This document shows, one piece after another, positions 50,423 to 61,424 of a DNA stretch of 64,000 nt (the stretch's first letter is position 1; every line of letters starts with the position of its first letter). Origin of the DNA: Durusdinium trenchii (lineage: Eukaryota > Sar > Dinophyceae > Suessiales > Symbiodiniaceae); NCBI GenBank assembly GCA_963970005.1, contig CAXAMN010021224.1, positions 175,079 through 239,078 of the forward strand. The letters are read 5' to 3'. A program made the position numbers and the translations under genes. The notes under the pieces are model-generated. The model was not told where the DNA came from, searched no databases, and saw nothing but the letters and a program-made list of their open reading frames with translations.

Positions 50423-50530
50423 CTGCTGAGTTGGCTTCCAATCTCCTCCCTTTTTTGATCCGACCCGGTGAGCTCCCCCAGCGCCCGCTGGCGGAGCTCG
50501 TCAGCGGTCCGAAGATCGGCGGTCAAGGTT
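50423..50530 (-). CDS. candidate minus-strand exon, coiled-coil-like
   Basis: The minus frame reads TLTADLRTADELRQRALGEL then TGSDQKREEIGSQLS, ending at a CAG|GTGCGG donor (plus 50417-50422). It has strong G/C third-position bias, and heptad-like Leu spacing suggests a coiled coil. The acceptor is not clear (no AG right before the biased region), so the 5' border is approximate. No family is recognised. Confidence 0.42.
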
Positions 50531-52008
50531 CCCACCCCGTGAAGAAATGGTGCCGACCGGAGTTTTGTGAAGAAATGGTGGATGTTCCTTTCTACTCCAT
50601 GGGATTGGTGTTTTTTGTATTCAATATGTTTTATTCTTTTTCCAGGTGCCTGGACAGCAAATCCTAGATAGTGATCCAAATATTTGGGGGGCAGCAGCAG
50701 GTGGATCAGGACAAAAGCACACGTGGCAGTGAGTGGCAGTGATGCGTTGCATGTGGAACCTCTGGATGAAAAATCGGAGCGATGATGTAGGTGGAGTCGG
50801 AAAGCAACTGCCACTTTTTTGGGGGCATCACCAGGATGCATGGAGCACGGAGCATTGGAAGCTGGAGCGTGTAGCGTTTGGTCAGGGAGTGTAGCATAGC
50901 CGGACGATGGGCATCGCGGGCGTAAGGCCGGGGCATCGCGTCGTGGGCCTCACGAGAGCACTCGCCCTGCAGGAAATCTTTCATGAGGAGACTCAAGAAC
51001 ACACGCACCTGGGCTGGAACCATCCGTGGGGAGTCGAGCGGTGAGACGCACTGTGACCTGGATTCCTAAGATCAAAGGCGACAAGATCGCAGACGAGCCA
51101 CCGGACTGCCAGATTTGCAACATTTGGCTGGCTTTCAGATGTTTTTAAAGGGTCAATATATACACCGTCCCAGTCCCGACCCTTTTTTTCGGAGCAACCA
51201 GGTGCGGAAGGTGGGTTCAGCAACCAGGTGCTTGGGGCGGCTGGGATTCACATTGCGTCCATGGTTTCTTCTGCATTTTTAGGTTCTGGTCATGTGGGGA
51301 TCTCAATCCCTGTGATGGAATCAGCACCGGTGTAATGGAAAGGTGTTTTGGGGCACCGGACTTGTCACTGCAGTTGTTTGTTGGCACCCAGGTCAGGCTT
51401 GGTGCTGCCCAGTCTAAAACGCAGTCCTCCATGGACGATCATTTGAGGTATACATCAGCTAAGAGGGTGGTTGAACCAGATGCTTTAAAGGGTCAATGTA
51501 GGTCTATAAATCTATTAAATTTGATTCAACCACCCTTTAAAGGTCTACAGTGTTTAATAGGTTTGTTTTGTAGGTCTATGAGCAAACAAGCATCTATTCG
51601 TGGTTTACAGTGTGGGACATGGCTGGACCAAAGGTACTCAGCCACGCCCTCCCCGGTGACCGCCACACTCCAGGCCCCGTAGTGGGGGGGAGACCCCGCA
51701 GGCGACGCGTAGGGAGGCCGATTCCAACCACTATGAGTCCCAAGAGTCTTAACACCATACGACCAGATGGTTTTCTACAAAAATTAGACTGCAACACCAG
51801 GTCAACCATGTATTAAATGAACAGAAGGCCAGGGATTCCATTTATGGAGTTGGTTGGGGGGCTCTGCTCACCTTTCTTTTCTTGTTTTCGTTCCTCATGT
51901 TTCCGTTACAATTTGCGGAGTCCAAACTCACCTCACCGTGACGTGAACGAACACGTCGAAAATGGATCTCCTTGGGAGCGACCGGAATTCCGCGTGTGAC
52001 CGGAAAAG
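50531..52008. other. non-coding, small inverted repeat
   Basis: TTTAAAGGGTCAATGTAGGT (51484) and AACCACCCTTTAAAGG (51528) frame a pair of TCTATTAAA / AATAGG tracts that fold back weakly. No exon. Confidence 0.38.
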
Positions 52009-52158
52009 CCCTTTGGGGATCCGGAGAAGACGACGACCGAGGAAGCGCCGAACCCGAGGCATTTGGCCACCTTACTGGACTTCCTGTCCGAGGTCGTCGA
52101 GCAGCTCACCCGCTCGGACGTGGCTTCGGCGCGGCGCTTGATCCGCAGCTTCGCGCAG
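52009..52158 (+). CDS. exon 1 of a two-exon candidate gene segment
   Basis: Exactly 50 codons between AAAAG and the donor CAG|GTGAGC (GT at 52159). The peptide is PFGDPEKTTTEEAPNPRHLA, TLLDFLSEVVEQLTRSDVAS and ARRLIRSFAQ, a convincing helical, amphipathic sequence with very G/C-rich third positions. The acceptor has no good pyrimidine tract, so the start could be elsewhere. A phase-0 end matches the phase-0 start of 52619-52798, so the two can be joined across a 460-bp intron. No family is recognised. Confidence 0.5.
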
Positions 52159-52618
52159 GTGAGCTGGGAACGGAAGATCCGCCCGCGCTACATGCACCTT
52201 GGGAGGAAACGAGCCACTCCGGCCGGTTCCTGTGGGCGTTGGTTGCTGAGGGTGAGGTTGGGTGGGTCAGATTTTAAGCACCTTCCTCAGAAAGGTGGCT
52301 GGAGGCCTTGGGGAGAAGAGAAAATGATGAGAGTTCAAACTTCGAAGAGGTCCAAGGACTTGCATTCGGAATTCACATTCTTCAACCTCCGGTTTTTGAC
52401 GATCATCCAAAGGGTTCTGCAGAGTGATCGATCTTGATATCCCAGTCGGTCACGAGTTTGGGCCTGCAAAAGGTCACTGGCTGGCACTGCAAAGTTTCGA
52501 TACCAGCACCCGACTTCAGTCCGGTGCTTCCTGGTGACAAGTTCGGTGCCCAGAATTAACCACCACCTGTCGGGTCTCGAAGCAGGGCCAGGAGGGTCCG
52601 GTTTTTTGGGTGGTTAAG

Positions 52619-52798
52619 CCGAGCTTGGCCCTCGCGGAACCCGCCGAGCGCTCTCATCACCGTCCAAGGCTGGTCTTTCAACATGCCATGGCCGTGACCT
52701 ACCGAGAGCTGGGCTTCCGCTTCACGCCGAAGATGGAGACGTTCCTTGGAGGAGGGAGGAAAGCAAGGAAGAGGAGAGAAAAGAGGACGTCGAGCTGG
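52619..52798 (+). CDS. exon 2 of a two-exon candidate gene segment
   Basis: Exactly 60 codons from GTTTTTTGGGTGGTTAAG to a GTGAAA donor at 52799: PSLALAEPAERSHHRPRLVF, QHAMAVTYRELGFRFTPKME and TFLGGGRKARKRREKRTSSW. The middle looks structured (AVTYRELGFRFTPKM) and the end is strongly basic. About 70% of third positions are G/C. Phase 0 at both ends fits the preceding exon. No family is recognised. The weak acceptor is the main doubt. Confidence 0.48.
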
Positions 52799-54156
52799 GT
52801 GAAAAGGTCCAAGATGGATCTTTCAACTGTGCAACATGTCTGCCTGGTCCTGTGGTGAAAAGGCACGCATGTTGCATAGTTGGGAGATCCAGGCATTAAC
52901 ACACCAGGTCTGTGTGGGGTCTTGCATGGTGCATTTGCAAAGTATTTCTGGTATGCCCCTGGCTGCATTAGAAGCACGGTGGCCCCCGTGTTTTTTTAAA
53001 ATGAAACCTGGAGTCCCCAAACCAAAGTTGGATTTGTTCTTTGAAAACAAGGGTCAAAGCGTTTCTGGGTGTTGGCTAAGAAGGAAGCCTCAGTTTGGTA
53101 AAACCCACTGGTGCCATGGGTTGTCCCACCATGACTGCCTTCAAAGGTGGTGCTCTCGAGCGTTCTGGTCGCATTCAGGGTGTGGATGTTCTTTATGCAC
53201 TGCGAGATTCTGGAGGTCTTCGTTCTTGAGCCCTATGCAGCGTGGAAGGGTAGGAAGGGCGGATACGAAGGATTTAGATCCCCACTGGGCTTGCGCTTGA
53301 GGGCGTGCAGTTAAGTTGTTCCCCAAGTCGTCCTGTTAAGTTTTTCGATTTCACGTGCTTTTCATCGGCACAACGATGTTTAAACAGAAGCCGTATGAAA
53401 CCATGAACAGTTCCAATTTGCAAACGGTTAAACACCATTGGCGGGATGTGGCTTGGAACTTTGGCCTTTTGACTTTGCCGGTGTCTTTTTTGCACAAGTA
53501 AGTCAAGACAATAGCCAAGACAGCACCACAAAGTTTTGCCTGTGCTCAGCCGGAAGAGGATTCTGTTTAAAGGGTCAAAGCGGCCTTTAAACTCCTGACG
53601 TAAAAAGAAGCTGCGCTCAATGAAGGGCAGGTCTGAGTCTCACTTGGAGGGGTCTGTTGTTTCAAAACAGGTTTGAACAACAATGTAGACTCTTGATTGC
53701 TAACCCCCCCCATACGAAGAGGTTTTTGATTGACACGTTTTTCAACTTTACTAAGTCTCTTGCTTGGAGAGTTCTGCACTTCCTATATGGAACTTCCTTT
53801 TCTTTTTCACAGTCGTGGATATATTTTGGAGGCTTTCCCTTGGGACAATATTACATTCCGTGATTTGTCATTTTGGATGAGGCGGATGTTTGTGTACATT
53901 GGCAGAATGCCTGATCATGACCAGGAATGCCTGGTCAGGCTTGTGAAAACAAACGCACAGGTCGGTTCCGGTCGTACCTTACGCTTTCCACGGTCGGGGC
54001 GATTCTTCACGACTTTGGAACTCACCAAGGGACGTGTTCAAAGCTTATTTCGTCCTGGGAGATCCCACTAGTGGTCCCACTGCACTCTCCCACATGAGAT
54101 TGATGAGATCACGAGTGTGTTCGTAGTTTCTTGCTTTTCACTTACCCTTTGTGCAG
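52799..54156. other. intron-like or intergenic
   Basis: Frames at 52836-53300 and 53730-54071 are open but unbiased. A single arm of the family J foldback lies at 53689. Confidence 0.4.
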
Positions 54157-54254
54157 ATAGTTGCTGGTGTGACCAGAGTGTACACAGTGGCACTTCAGAC
54201 CGCCGAATGGGGCAAAGCCGTGCGGACCTGGAGTGGCTTCGTGGTGACGAAGAG
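54157..54254 (+). CDS. well-bounded 98-bp exon
   Basis: A textbook acceptor (CTTTTCACTTACCCTTTGTGCAG, described: pyrimidine-rich, ending 54156) and a donor AAGAG|GTTGTT. The frame reads IVAGVTRVYTVALQTAEWGK then AVRTWSGFVVTKR, well mixed and possibly beta-rich. It starts in phase 0 and ends two bases into a codon. Third positions are G/C-rich in the second half. No family is recognised. Confidence 0.57.
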
Positions 54255-55233
54255 GTTGTTCAATTCAATTGAGAAGGGTTTATGCCCTAGGCTCCAACTA
54301 CCTCCTGAGAAGGTGGTTAGGGTAAGTCTGTTTTTTTCCCTAGGGGTGAATCAAGAGTCTACATCATTGTTCCAGCAGTTGCTGGAACAGCCCCCAGCAG
54401 TAAGTGGATGTTCCAAGCCTTTCCGCCCAATCAAAAGCCGCACGAACCCATTCACCATGTCTCCCACCCATGAAGCTTGATTGAGACCTCATGGTCTTGA
54501 GTTTGCATGAGTTTGTTGAATCTGGAGACCAAACCCCAAATGTGGTCTCTCGATCGCAGGCAGGTGCACCTATGTGTTTCTTCAAATCAGATGGTGAAAT
54601 CCATCCACATCCAACTGCTGGCGTCACATCCCCGACCCAAGGCATCCAATCAGTTGAAAGTGGAAGAGTGGGGCAGCAACCTGGGCCAAGCTACTTGGGC
54701 TTCCCAATTTGGCTGGATGTCTTTTGATCCACTGTGCACAGACCGAGTCCGCTTGGGAGTGTGAAGGAATCACATCAGGCCAACGAGCTTCTGAGGAGTT
54801 GGGGATCCGTATGGGGAGAGCATCGGGGCAGGGTGTGAATGGGGGCAGGCTCTGAGTTTTGGCATTCATCGAAGTGGTTTGTGATATCAGTGATACATTT
54901 GTATATGTTTGCAGATGGCCTTTTGGGGAGGGTTTCCCCCGTTCCGTGTAGAGTTGGGAAAACGAATGGTGTGTATATGAGGTGTGTATGGTAAAGCATC
55001 GACCCGCTTGTTTGTGGTGGGTCAGCAGCTGTCCTGAAAACCGCAGGCTGAAGGCAACATGTTTGGATCGGGTATGTGGCTTGCGAAGCTGTTCAGCCTG
55101 TTCAGCTGTTTCACCACTTGCGTGACTGTTCACCATCCAAGGTGAATCCTGCCGGTCACCGAGGGGTCACCGATGATCCGACCTGGTTCCCTCCGATGAC
55201 TGACGGTGACCATCCGACCTGAAAAAAGGACGA
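54255..55233. other. non-coding, A/T-richer
   Basis: CTAGGCTCCAACTACCTCC (54287) matches 18444-18466 in part, a small dispersed repeat with a partial inverse at 54307. No exon. Confidence 0.4.
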
Positions 55234-55545
55234 TCACGATCCAGTCAAAGTAGAATGAACGAGTTGAAAGCTAAGAATGCTAAGAATAACGGCTGTATTT
55301 CCCAAAATCATGACGATCCACTCGAGACGGCTCCAGTTTTGGAGGTCTCCAGGTAGGGGGGGGGCGGTGACACTGCTGGGCGTGACGCTGCGCTGGGGAT
55401 GGGTCAAAGCCTCGAGACCTTCCAGGAGGTCCAGTTGTTGAGCAAGTGGTTCCTTTTCGCTGGCCTCCAACCTGTTTCGCCAACCCCTAGCCTCCCAGCC
55501 TACTTTTCGTGCCCAGATCTCCAACCCACAGCCCATCTCCCCGAG
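55234..55545 (-). CDS. C-terminal exon with membrane anchor, possibly DUF155/RMD1-like
   Basis: On the minus strand after CCACATCTTCCTCAG the frame reads LGEMGCGLEIWARKVGWEAR, GWRNRLEASEKEPLAQQLDL and LEGLEALTHPQ, then a Ser/Thr/Pro linker, then NWSRLEWIVMILGNTAVILS and ILSFQLVHSTLTGS with a stop at 55234. A helical pair followed by LEWIV and a C-terminal membrane segment recalls the end of DUF155 (RMD1/RMND1) mitochondrial proteins, where RLEWI(V/I)IxLI follows a helix. This is a resemblance from memory, not a search. The linker QRSVTPSSVTAPPLPG may be an unspliced intron. If right, the protein would be membrane-tethered by its C-terminus. Confidence 0.42.
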   Translation of the reverse strand, partial: LGEMGCGLEIWARKVGWEARGWRNRLEASEKEPLAQQLDLLEGLEALTHPQRSVTPSSVTAPPLPGDLQNWSRLEWIVMILGNTAVILSILSFQLVHSTLTGS

Positions 55546-57436
55546 CTGAGGAAGATGTGGACTACGATGCCTGGAAGAAGCTGACGCCAAGCTGAAGCCA
55601 GACCGACTGGGCAGGGCCAGACTCGGCAGCTCCGTTGGGAGGCCTCCGGCTCCAGGCCGGTGTCACAGCTCGGACCGAGACCCGTGCTGGTAGTACCGCA
55701 CGGTACCGCACGGTCTCATCAACATGAACATGTTTGGACGACCCAGGGAGATCCACATGTTTTGTACGGTGGAAAACGGGCTGGAACTGGTTTTTGGAAC
55801 TCTGTCTAGACATACATCCCTTGCTCATGTGAGCGGGTATGAGAGACAATGAGTGAGAACGTGCAAAGTAACAGCTGCGTATATGTACACGGTGAGATGT
55901 GTATGATACGAATATGATATACGAATTAAAAGTGAGCAGGATTGATAAGCCACGCTAAAAAGAGAAGTAGGAATTATTCGATGTAATGTGGTATGAATTA
56001 GACGAAGGCAGACAAGTTGGAGCGGTGTTGGCATTCAACACGTTTCACTGTAACACCATCATGGTGGTAATATCACGGCTAGCACGCAAGTAGCATTGGA
56101 CTTCGTCCTGTAGTCCAACTCGTTGTCGAAATGGCAACTCTTCAAGATTTGATGGTGGTAGGGGCGATTAGTATGGTATGAAGAGTTACTATCAAGATCT
56201 TGCATTTACTGATGCAGGACTTCCATTGTCTTATGAGATAAGGGGAAACATGGTCTGCAGGCCATTCCTGAGGTATGTTTGGAACCAAAACCCAATGGCA
56301 AGCTACGGCACAAGTGTTTTGCAATAATGAGGAATAAGTTTGGTACTTGGACTGGGTTTGTAGAGTTTGCACAACTACAGGTACAATCATGGACTTGTTG
56401 AGATGTCGCATGGCTCTGTACGGCCAATTTCTGGCATTCTTAGGCTATTGAGAGTGAAGGCGATAATAAGCTCGACTCATGCCGTCGTCTACAGAGGGGA
56501 CGGTGCCTATGAGGTGGCCAGGTCATGCTGGCCAGGTCACCTCTGGTGGCCAGGTTGTTGACCTATTTATTATATATAAATAGTACATATATCGACGTGT
56601 GCTTCGCCTAAAAGACACGGATGTGCCCTGGGCCCTTTCTTGTTGCGTTGTAGTTGACTTCCAGATCGCGGCATATAGACTCCTATGGCGCCGTCGAGTT
56701 CAGAAAGACTGCAGTGTGCAGCCTTTTTGGGGCAAGGCTTGGCAGATCAGAAAGCTACGTCTGGGTGGTCTGGCCAAGCGGATCGCATCGGGAATCGCAT
56801 CGTGCGCACGGGGAATCAGAGCTCCAACACCTGGGAGACGGCAGATGACACAGTCAGCTGCATGTCGTAGAGGTTCAGAAGGAGGAAGAGACGAAGAAGA
56901 AGAGAAGGTTTCCAGAACTTTGGGCATTGCTGCTGGTGAAGTGGATTCAGGAATTCTGTGCTACGGCCCTTTCCAGAATTCACTTAAACTATCTTAAACT
57001 GATGTCGAAACATTGGAGCCAATGCTTTCAGATGTAGAAGCCCTAGGGTAGAAGCTATATACTTCGGAATCTTGACCCGAACCATCACGAACCACTGGAC
57101 TGGGCGAGGTTTGCTTCCAGGTCTCATAGGTGCAAGGAGGGTCGAGGAGCCGAGGCTTCAGGCAGCCACTCCATGGAGAAGAGGCCTACATGTCCCCCTC
57201 TGAAGCCAAACCAAATATGCCATGTACCAGCACCACCCAGTTGGGTGGTTATTGGACGGAAAATACAGTACATCTTCAGGGAACCCTATAAACCACCCGA
57301 ACTGGATGGTGCCGGTATGAAGTTTTTGGGTACCCCAAGATGAGAACAGGAACCTCTGAACTCCGCTGTCCGCTCAGGATGGTGCTGGCACAAGTCGTCG
57401 CCGGGCTGAGTCGGCCCAGGGGGGCTGGAGGGACTC
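55546..57436. other. non-coding, A/T-rich
   Basis: CGGTACCGCACGGTACCGCACGG (about 55695, tandem 10-mer) and ATATATAAATA near 56570. A plus frame at 56599-56997 ending in an acidic run lacks support. Confidence 0.4.
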
Positions 57437-57529
57437 ACCCAGACCATCCATGGGACTGACACATTTGCCTAGATTGGGGTGGTCCCAGGGGGGTCAGTGG
57501 GGTATTCCAGTCCCATGGATGGTCTGGGT
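57437..57529. repeat. foldback repeat, family D, 22-bp perfect arms
   Basis: Arms 57437-57458 and 57508-57529 are exact inverses (core CCAGACCATCCATGGGACTG), around GGTGGTCCCAGGGGGGTCAG. This is the type copy of the family: 93 bp, no coding capacity. Confidence 0.95.
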
Positions 57530-57886
57530 TATAAGGGAGACATTCGGTCCTGAATCCGGACTGGAGGGGAACCCCTCACGGGTTTCTCACCCATCGCGAT
57601 CGGTTTGTTGGACAGGGAAAGGGCTGTGCTTCATGGAGCAATCGGAAGCATCTGGGTCAGACACCTGAGAGCACACAGACTTAGCCGACCTATCGTGTTG
57701 AAGATCTCTTGCACTCCACGTAGTTCACCCTCAAGTTCATGGGATGTTTGGAATTCGGGGACATAGCATTTAAATCAGACTAGAAAGGTCTGAATTTTGC
57801 AAAGACAGCCACCTGCCTGGTCCTGCCTATAGTCATTTTCTTCTTCCAACATGGATTTCCTGGAACCCCAACCACTGGGCCTCTAG
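57530..57886. other. non-coding
   Basis: Nothing recognised. Confidence 0.4.
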
Positions 57887-58062
57887 ACCACACGAGCGAC
57901 GCGACTCGAACCGGACCCCATCGGTGTCTTCGGCGCCGTTGGCGCCGCGCCGAGGACGAGCGCTTTCACACGCCCGGATGGGAGCGCTTGCACGTGGAGT
58001 GTCGGAAGCCAGCGGTGCCCTGGGCGAGCGAGGTCCATTCACAGCCCGCGGCGAGGGACACG
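57887..58062 (+). CDS. candidate exon with consensus donor
   Basis: After CACTGGGCCTCTAG the frame reads HTSDATRTGPHRCLRRRWRR, AEDERFHTPGWERLHVECRK and PAVPWASEVHSQPAARDT, up to the donor CACG|GTGAGT (GT at 58063). The middle (RAEDERFHTPGWERLHVECR) is clearly protein-like and strongly G/C-biased. The left border is less sure, and the exon may begin nearer 57930. There is no in-frame ATG, so it is internal. No family is recognised. Confidence 0.45.
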
Positions 58063-59568
58063 GTGAGTGGGAGGGTGATGTCGGGATGGGTTTGAGTCTC
58101 ATCCAGTGGATGTGACAAGAGCACCCCTATCCTCCAAGTTCGGCACCCTGGCATGGAACTGGTAGATGTTTCGTCTCTTTCACTTGGTGGAGTTGACTGG
58201 CCTGGCAAGCGAAGTGCGTTCCCATTCGATGATTAGTCAACCGAGTAGACCCCAGTAGATCCAGTGCCACTTGGACCCTTGGACCCTCCGGCCACTCAGA
58301 GGGCCTTGCATGGGGGGGAAGCGTCTTCTCAATGAGAGACGAAACACCGCTGAGCTCATCCGAGGGAAGGAAGATCACCCTCCGTGTGAAACCACGTAGT
58401 CACTCTCCACGTGACCTGGGGAGATTCATAGGCATCCATCACAAGGACCATGCAAAGGAAGACCCTAGGCTTCCAACCACCATTAATCTAATAGGCTTGA
58501 CCGAGCCAAGGATTTTACACTACAAAACCAGGTCTGTCCCATTGTTTTAATATGTTTTAATGGTCTTTGTCGGAGATCCAACTAGAAGTTCCATAGAGTT
58601 GGGTAAATCTTGGACCGTGTTGGGGTGGATCTTTTGGACACCCCCGACACCCCGTTTGGAACCTGTCGGACCCAGCGTCCTTGGAACTGCGACCGAATCC
58701 TTGATCGATGTGCCGCACTCCTTGTTCCTCATGAAAGATGAGACGAGCTACCTAGACAATCCTTGAATCCTCCAGCTTCATAGGAGTCTGGGCCATCAAG
58801 ACTTTCCATTTTGGTTCGGGTCCAGATTCTTATATAGGGTAGAAAGACTTGAAGCTTCCAACTTCCATACCATTACGACTCGGTGCATTTTTTTAAATGG
58901 CGGCTGTCCTCATCGGACAGTTGTTAAGTCGCTCTCCCTTCCTCGGGCTGTTGAACACCTAAAAATCGTCCACTATAAAAGGTTAGACGTTCACAGGCAA
59001 GCAGTTCCATGGAGAAACGGATGCCCAACGTGAAAGATGGTGCCCGAACATGATCCACTCACCTTCTGCAGATGTCTGCAGGGTCCCGAATCCACCCTCT
59101 TCCTCGCAGCTGCTGGACCTGAAGTCCACTCAACTTGTGATACTCACCAGCACCCTCCAACAGCAGGTGGTTTTTGGACACCTCGACTCACCTCTAAGAG
59201 GCTATATTTATAGACACCTCTGTCGCGGAGGGTCCTGGCACGAGGTGTGTGACCTAGCTTCCAATTCGCTTCCCCAGCCGCGACCCGATCGGGACCCGAA
59301 TCGGTTTTCAGGGTCCAGTCGGGCGTGTACGGAGGGTGCGGCAGGGAAGACCGGAAAGAGCTCCCTGGGCAAGAAACTCTCCAAACTACCAAACATGGGA
59401 CACGACATACATGACTTGAACATACTTGAACCACAAAAACAAATACTAAACATATCCTCCAGGACCCTCTAAGGGGTGCCCAATGGAAGCCTATAGGTAG
59501 TGTGGGGTAGTCCATTGGACACCCCTTGGAGGGTCCTGGCTTTAAGACCTCCGTTCTTTTTTCCGAGG
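58063..59568. other. non-coding with repeats
   Basis: GGATTTTACACTACAAAACCAGG at 58510 (dispersed phrase), CCTCTAAGAGGCTATATTTA (59184) and the family F foldback at 59459-59539. Confidence 0.45.
59459..59539. repeat. foldback repeat, family F
   Basis: CCAGGACCCTCTAAGGGGTG at the left and CACCCCTTGGAGGGTCCTGG at the right pair over nearly 29 bp with few mismatches. It ends 30 bp before the stop of the minus-strand exon that follows. Confidence 0.9.
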
Positions 59569-59761
59569 TCACAGGTCGACTCCTTTCTCTTGGGCCGGTA
59601 CCCGCGCGGACAGCGTCGTAACCCGCGCCGTCGTCCCCGTCAGCCTGAGCTCGGCCTCGGTGAGGTGGGAGTCGTGGATGTGATCCATATCCTGGGCGAA
59701 GAAGGCGGGCGAAAAAGGCATCGCTTCGTATGCGGCAGCGTACGACACCCTCATGTCGTAC
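59569..59761 (-). CDS. candidate terminal exon with strong acceptor
   Basis: On the minus strand CCAAAATTCTTTCACAG is an excellent acceptor. The exon continues YDMRVSYAAAYEAMPFSPAF, FAQDMDHIHDSHLTEAELRL, TGTTARVTTLSARVPAQEKG and VDL, then TGA. The first 40 residues look like a folded protein (aromatic and acidic, HIHD possibly metal-binding). Third positions are nearly all G/C. It starts with the last base of a split codon. Because the bias stays high to the stop, this is probably the final coding exon. No family is recognised. Confidence 0.52.
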
Positions 59762-60497
59762 CTGTGAAAGAATTTTGGGTAGAAAAAAATGTTTTTTCTC
59801 GGACCTGTGATGTTGATTTTAGTTGATTTTGTTCGGGTCAGTGATGTTCCCATGGTCAGGAATACTTTGGGAGGGTCCAGGTTTGTTCGTGTCCATGGTG
59901 GCAGAGTTCTTTGAAGCAGTTTCAGGCCCGCTTTGGGATGATTTATTTATGGATTTTCTAGTTGAGGTGCTTTTTGTTGCATGGTCATTATAGTAGAATC
60001 ATTGGAAGGACCATAATTGTTTGGGCTGTGAGAAACTCTCCCAGCTGTATTGTTGGTTCTCTAAGAAGAACAAGTAAAACCTGGAGAACACCTGGGAGAC
60101 ATCTAAACAGTTTGGAGGTGTTTCAGTGGAGACGTTCTCACATGCCTTCACCTTAGTGAGCTTAGTAGGACCCCCAAACGATGGAACAGGTATGGGGGGT
60201 CAACACTGGGGGGACTAAACAGGACTAAACAGCACGGACGGACCTAGAGTTGGGTCAACTTACTAGAGTTGGGTCTCGAGGTTTTTGGACCTACAGCCAC
60301 CGTCCCTGCCATGCCACCAACGGTTCGACCTGTTGTTACGCCCTTCCCAACCCTTGAACGAAGAGACCTGGCAGGAACTCGGATGCTGTGGAGGACAGAA
60401 ATGGATTTCCCATATTTTTGGTAACCGCTCCCCTAAGGGTTCATGCGTTTATGCATGTTTTTTGGCTTTTGTGGCTTTGATCTCACACTTCCACTAT

Positions 60498-60628
60498 TGA
60501 CGTCACTTGTATTTACTGCAAACATACTAGGATGCTACGCCATGGATGGGGTGGGGTGGGGTGGGGTTGGGGTTTTATTGACGGCACCTGTGCTTGCAAA
60601 CATACTTGATGCTACGCCATGGATGGGG
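60498..60628. repeat. two-copy tandem repeat with G4-prone tract
   Basis: TGACGTCACTTG...GCAAACATACTAGGATGCTACG CCATGG (shown in parts, 60498-60551) recurs as TGACGGCACCTG...GCAAACATACTTGATGCTACG (60577-60628). Between them GGGGTGGGGTGGGGTGGGGT (60548 on) has at least four G4 runs and could form a quadruplex. Confidence 0.78.
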
Positions 60629-61384
60629 AGGTTGCGAAAGTATCCTTGGCCGAAGAGGTGTAGTAATTCTGGTGTTTCTAGGTCCTTAAGTGTCAGGAGT
60701 TGTCGGTTTCTGGTGGCTTAATTTAATAGTTTCCCGTGCGTCGCCAAGGATGGCTCACCTCCGCTTCAGCTTGTGCACGCGCAATTCGAAACGTCAAACA
60801 AGTCCTTGGAAACTTTTACACCGGAAATACTGTGTATCCGAATGTGTTCGAAACTGTAGCGACGCATCTAAAACAAAAATTCCGAGCAACCTCCTGATCA
60901 GAACAATGAAGTAATGGCTAGTTCGTGAGTGGGTTTGGATTTTGCAGCCACTGCCAGAGCTGTGTGGTATTTGCAGCAGCGCTGGGAACCTGTATAAGTG
61001 TGTGATCAACTCCACCCTAGCAAATACAACATCCATTTCATTATATACAGAGTTCTTGGATTTTGTTTTAAGTAATTTCCCAAAGTTGTGGGATGAGGGT
61101 CGATCATAATATTGTGCAACATCCCTCAGAGAAAAGTTGTAAGATTGATTCACTCGCCAGGGGGTGGTCTCATTATACAAAGGGGGTTGGAAGCAGAGTA
61201 TGGAAACAACTCAAGGGATGGAGAGAGCTTGACTATATACCTGTTGAATCCTGTTGATATTAATTGCATGTTGACTGAATCTGATCTTGCTGCGTGTTGT
61301 TCTGGCTCTACGAAAAGATATTATGACAAAACAACAAGCGAATCCTGTGAGTTTCGATTCCGAAGGGATGGGGATTGGCGAAGA

Positions 61385-61424
61385 CAGACAGAGAGAGAAG
61401 GAGATAGAGAGAGAGAGAGAAAAG
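61385..61424. repeat. GA-rich microsatellite
   Basis: Imperfect (GA)n with GAGAGAGAAGGAGATAGAGA and further GAGA units. Confidence 0.85.

Noticed and set aside
50143..50841. 232-codon minus-strand ORF as one gene
   Set aside because: Only about 100 bp (50423-50530) has coding character and it ends at a splice donor. The rest is unbiased.
58803..58822. CCATTTTGGTTCGGG as a second spliced-leader relic
   Set aside because: Only the inner CCATTTTGG agrees. The GCTCAAG end is replaced by TTCGGG and the 5' part does not match.
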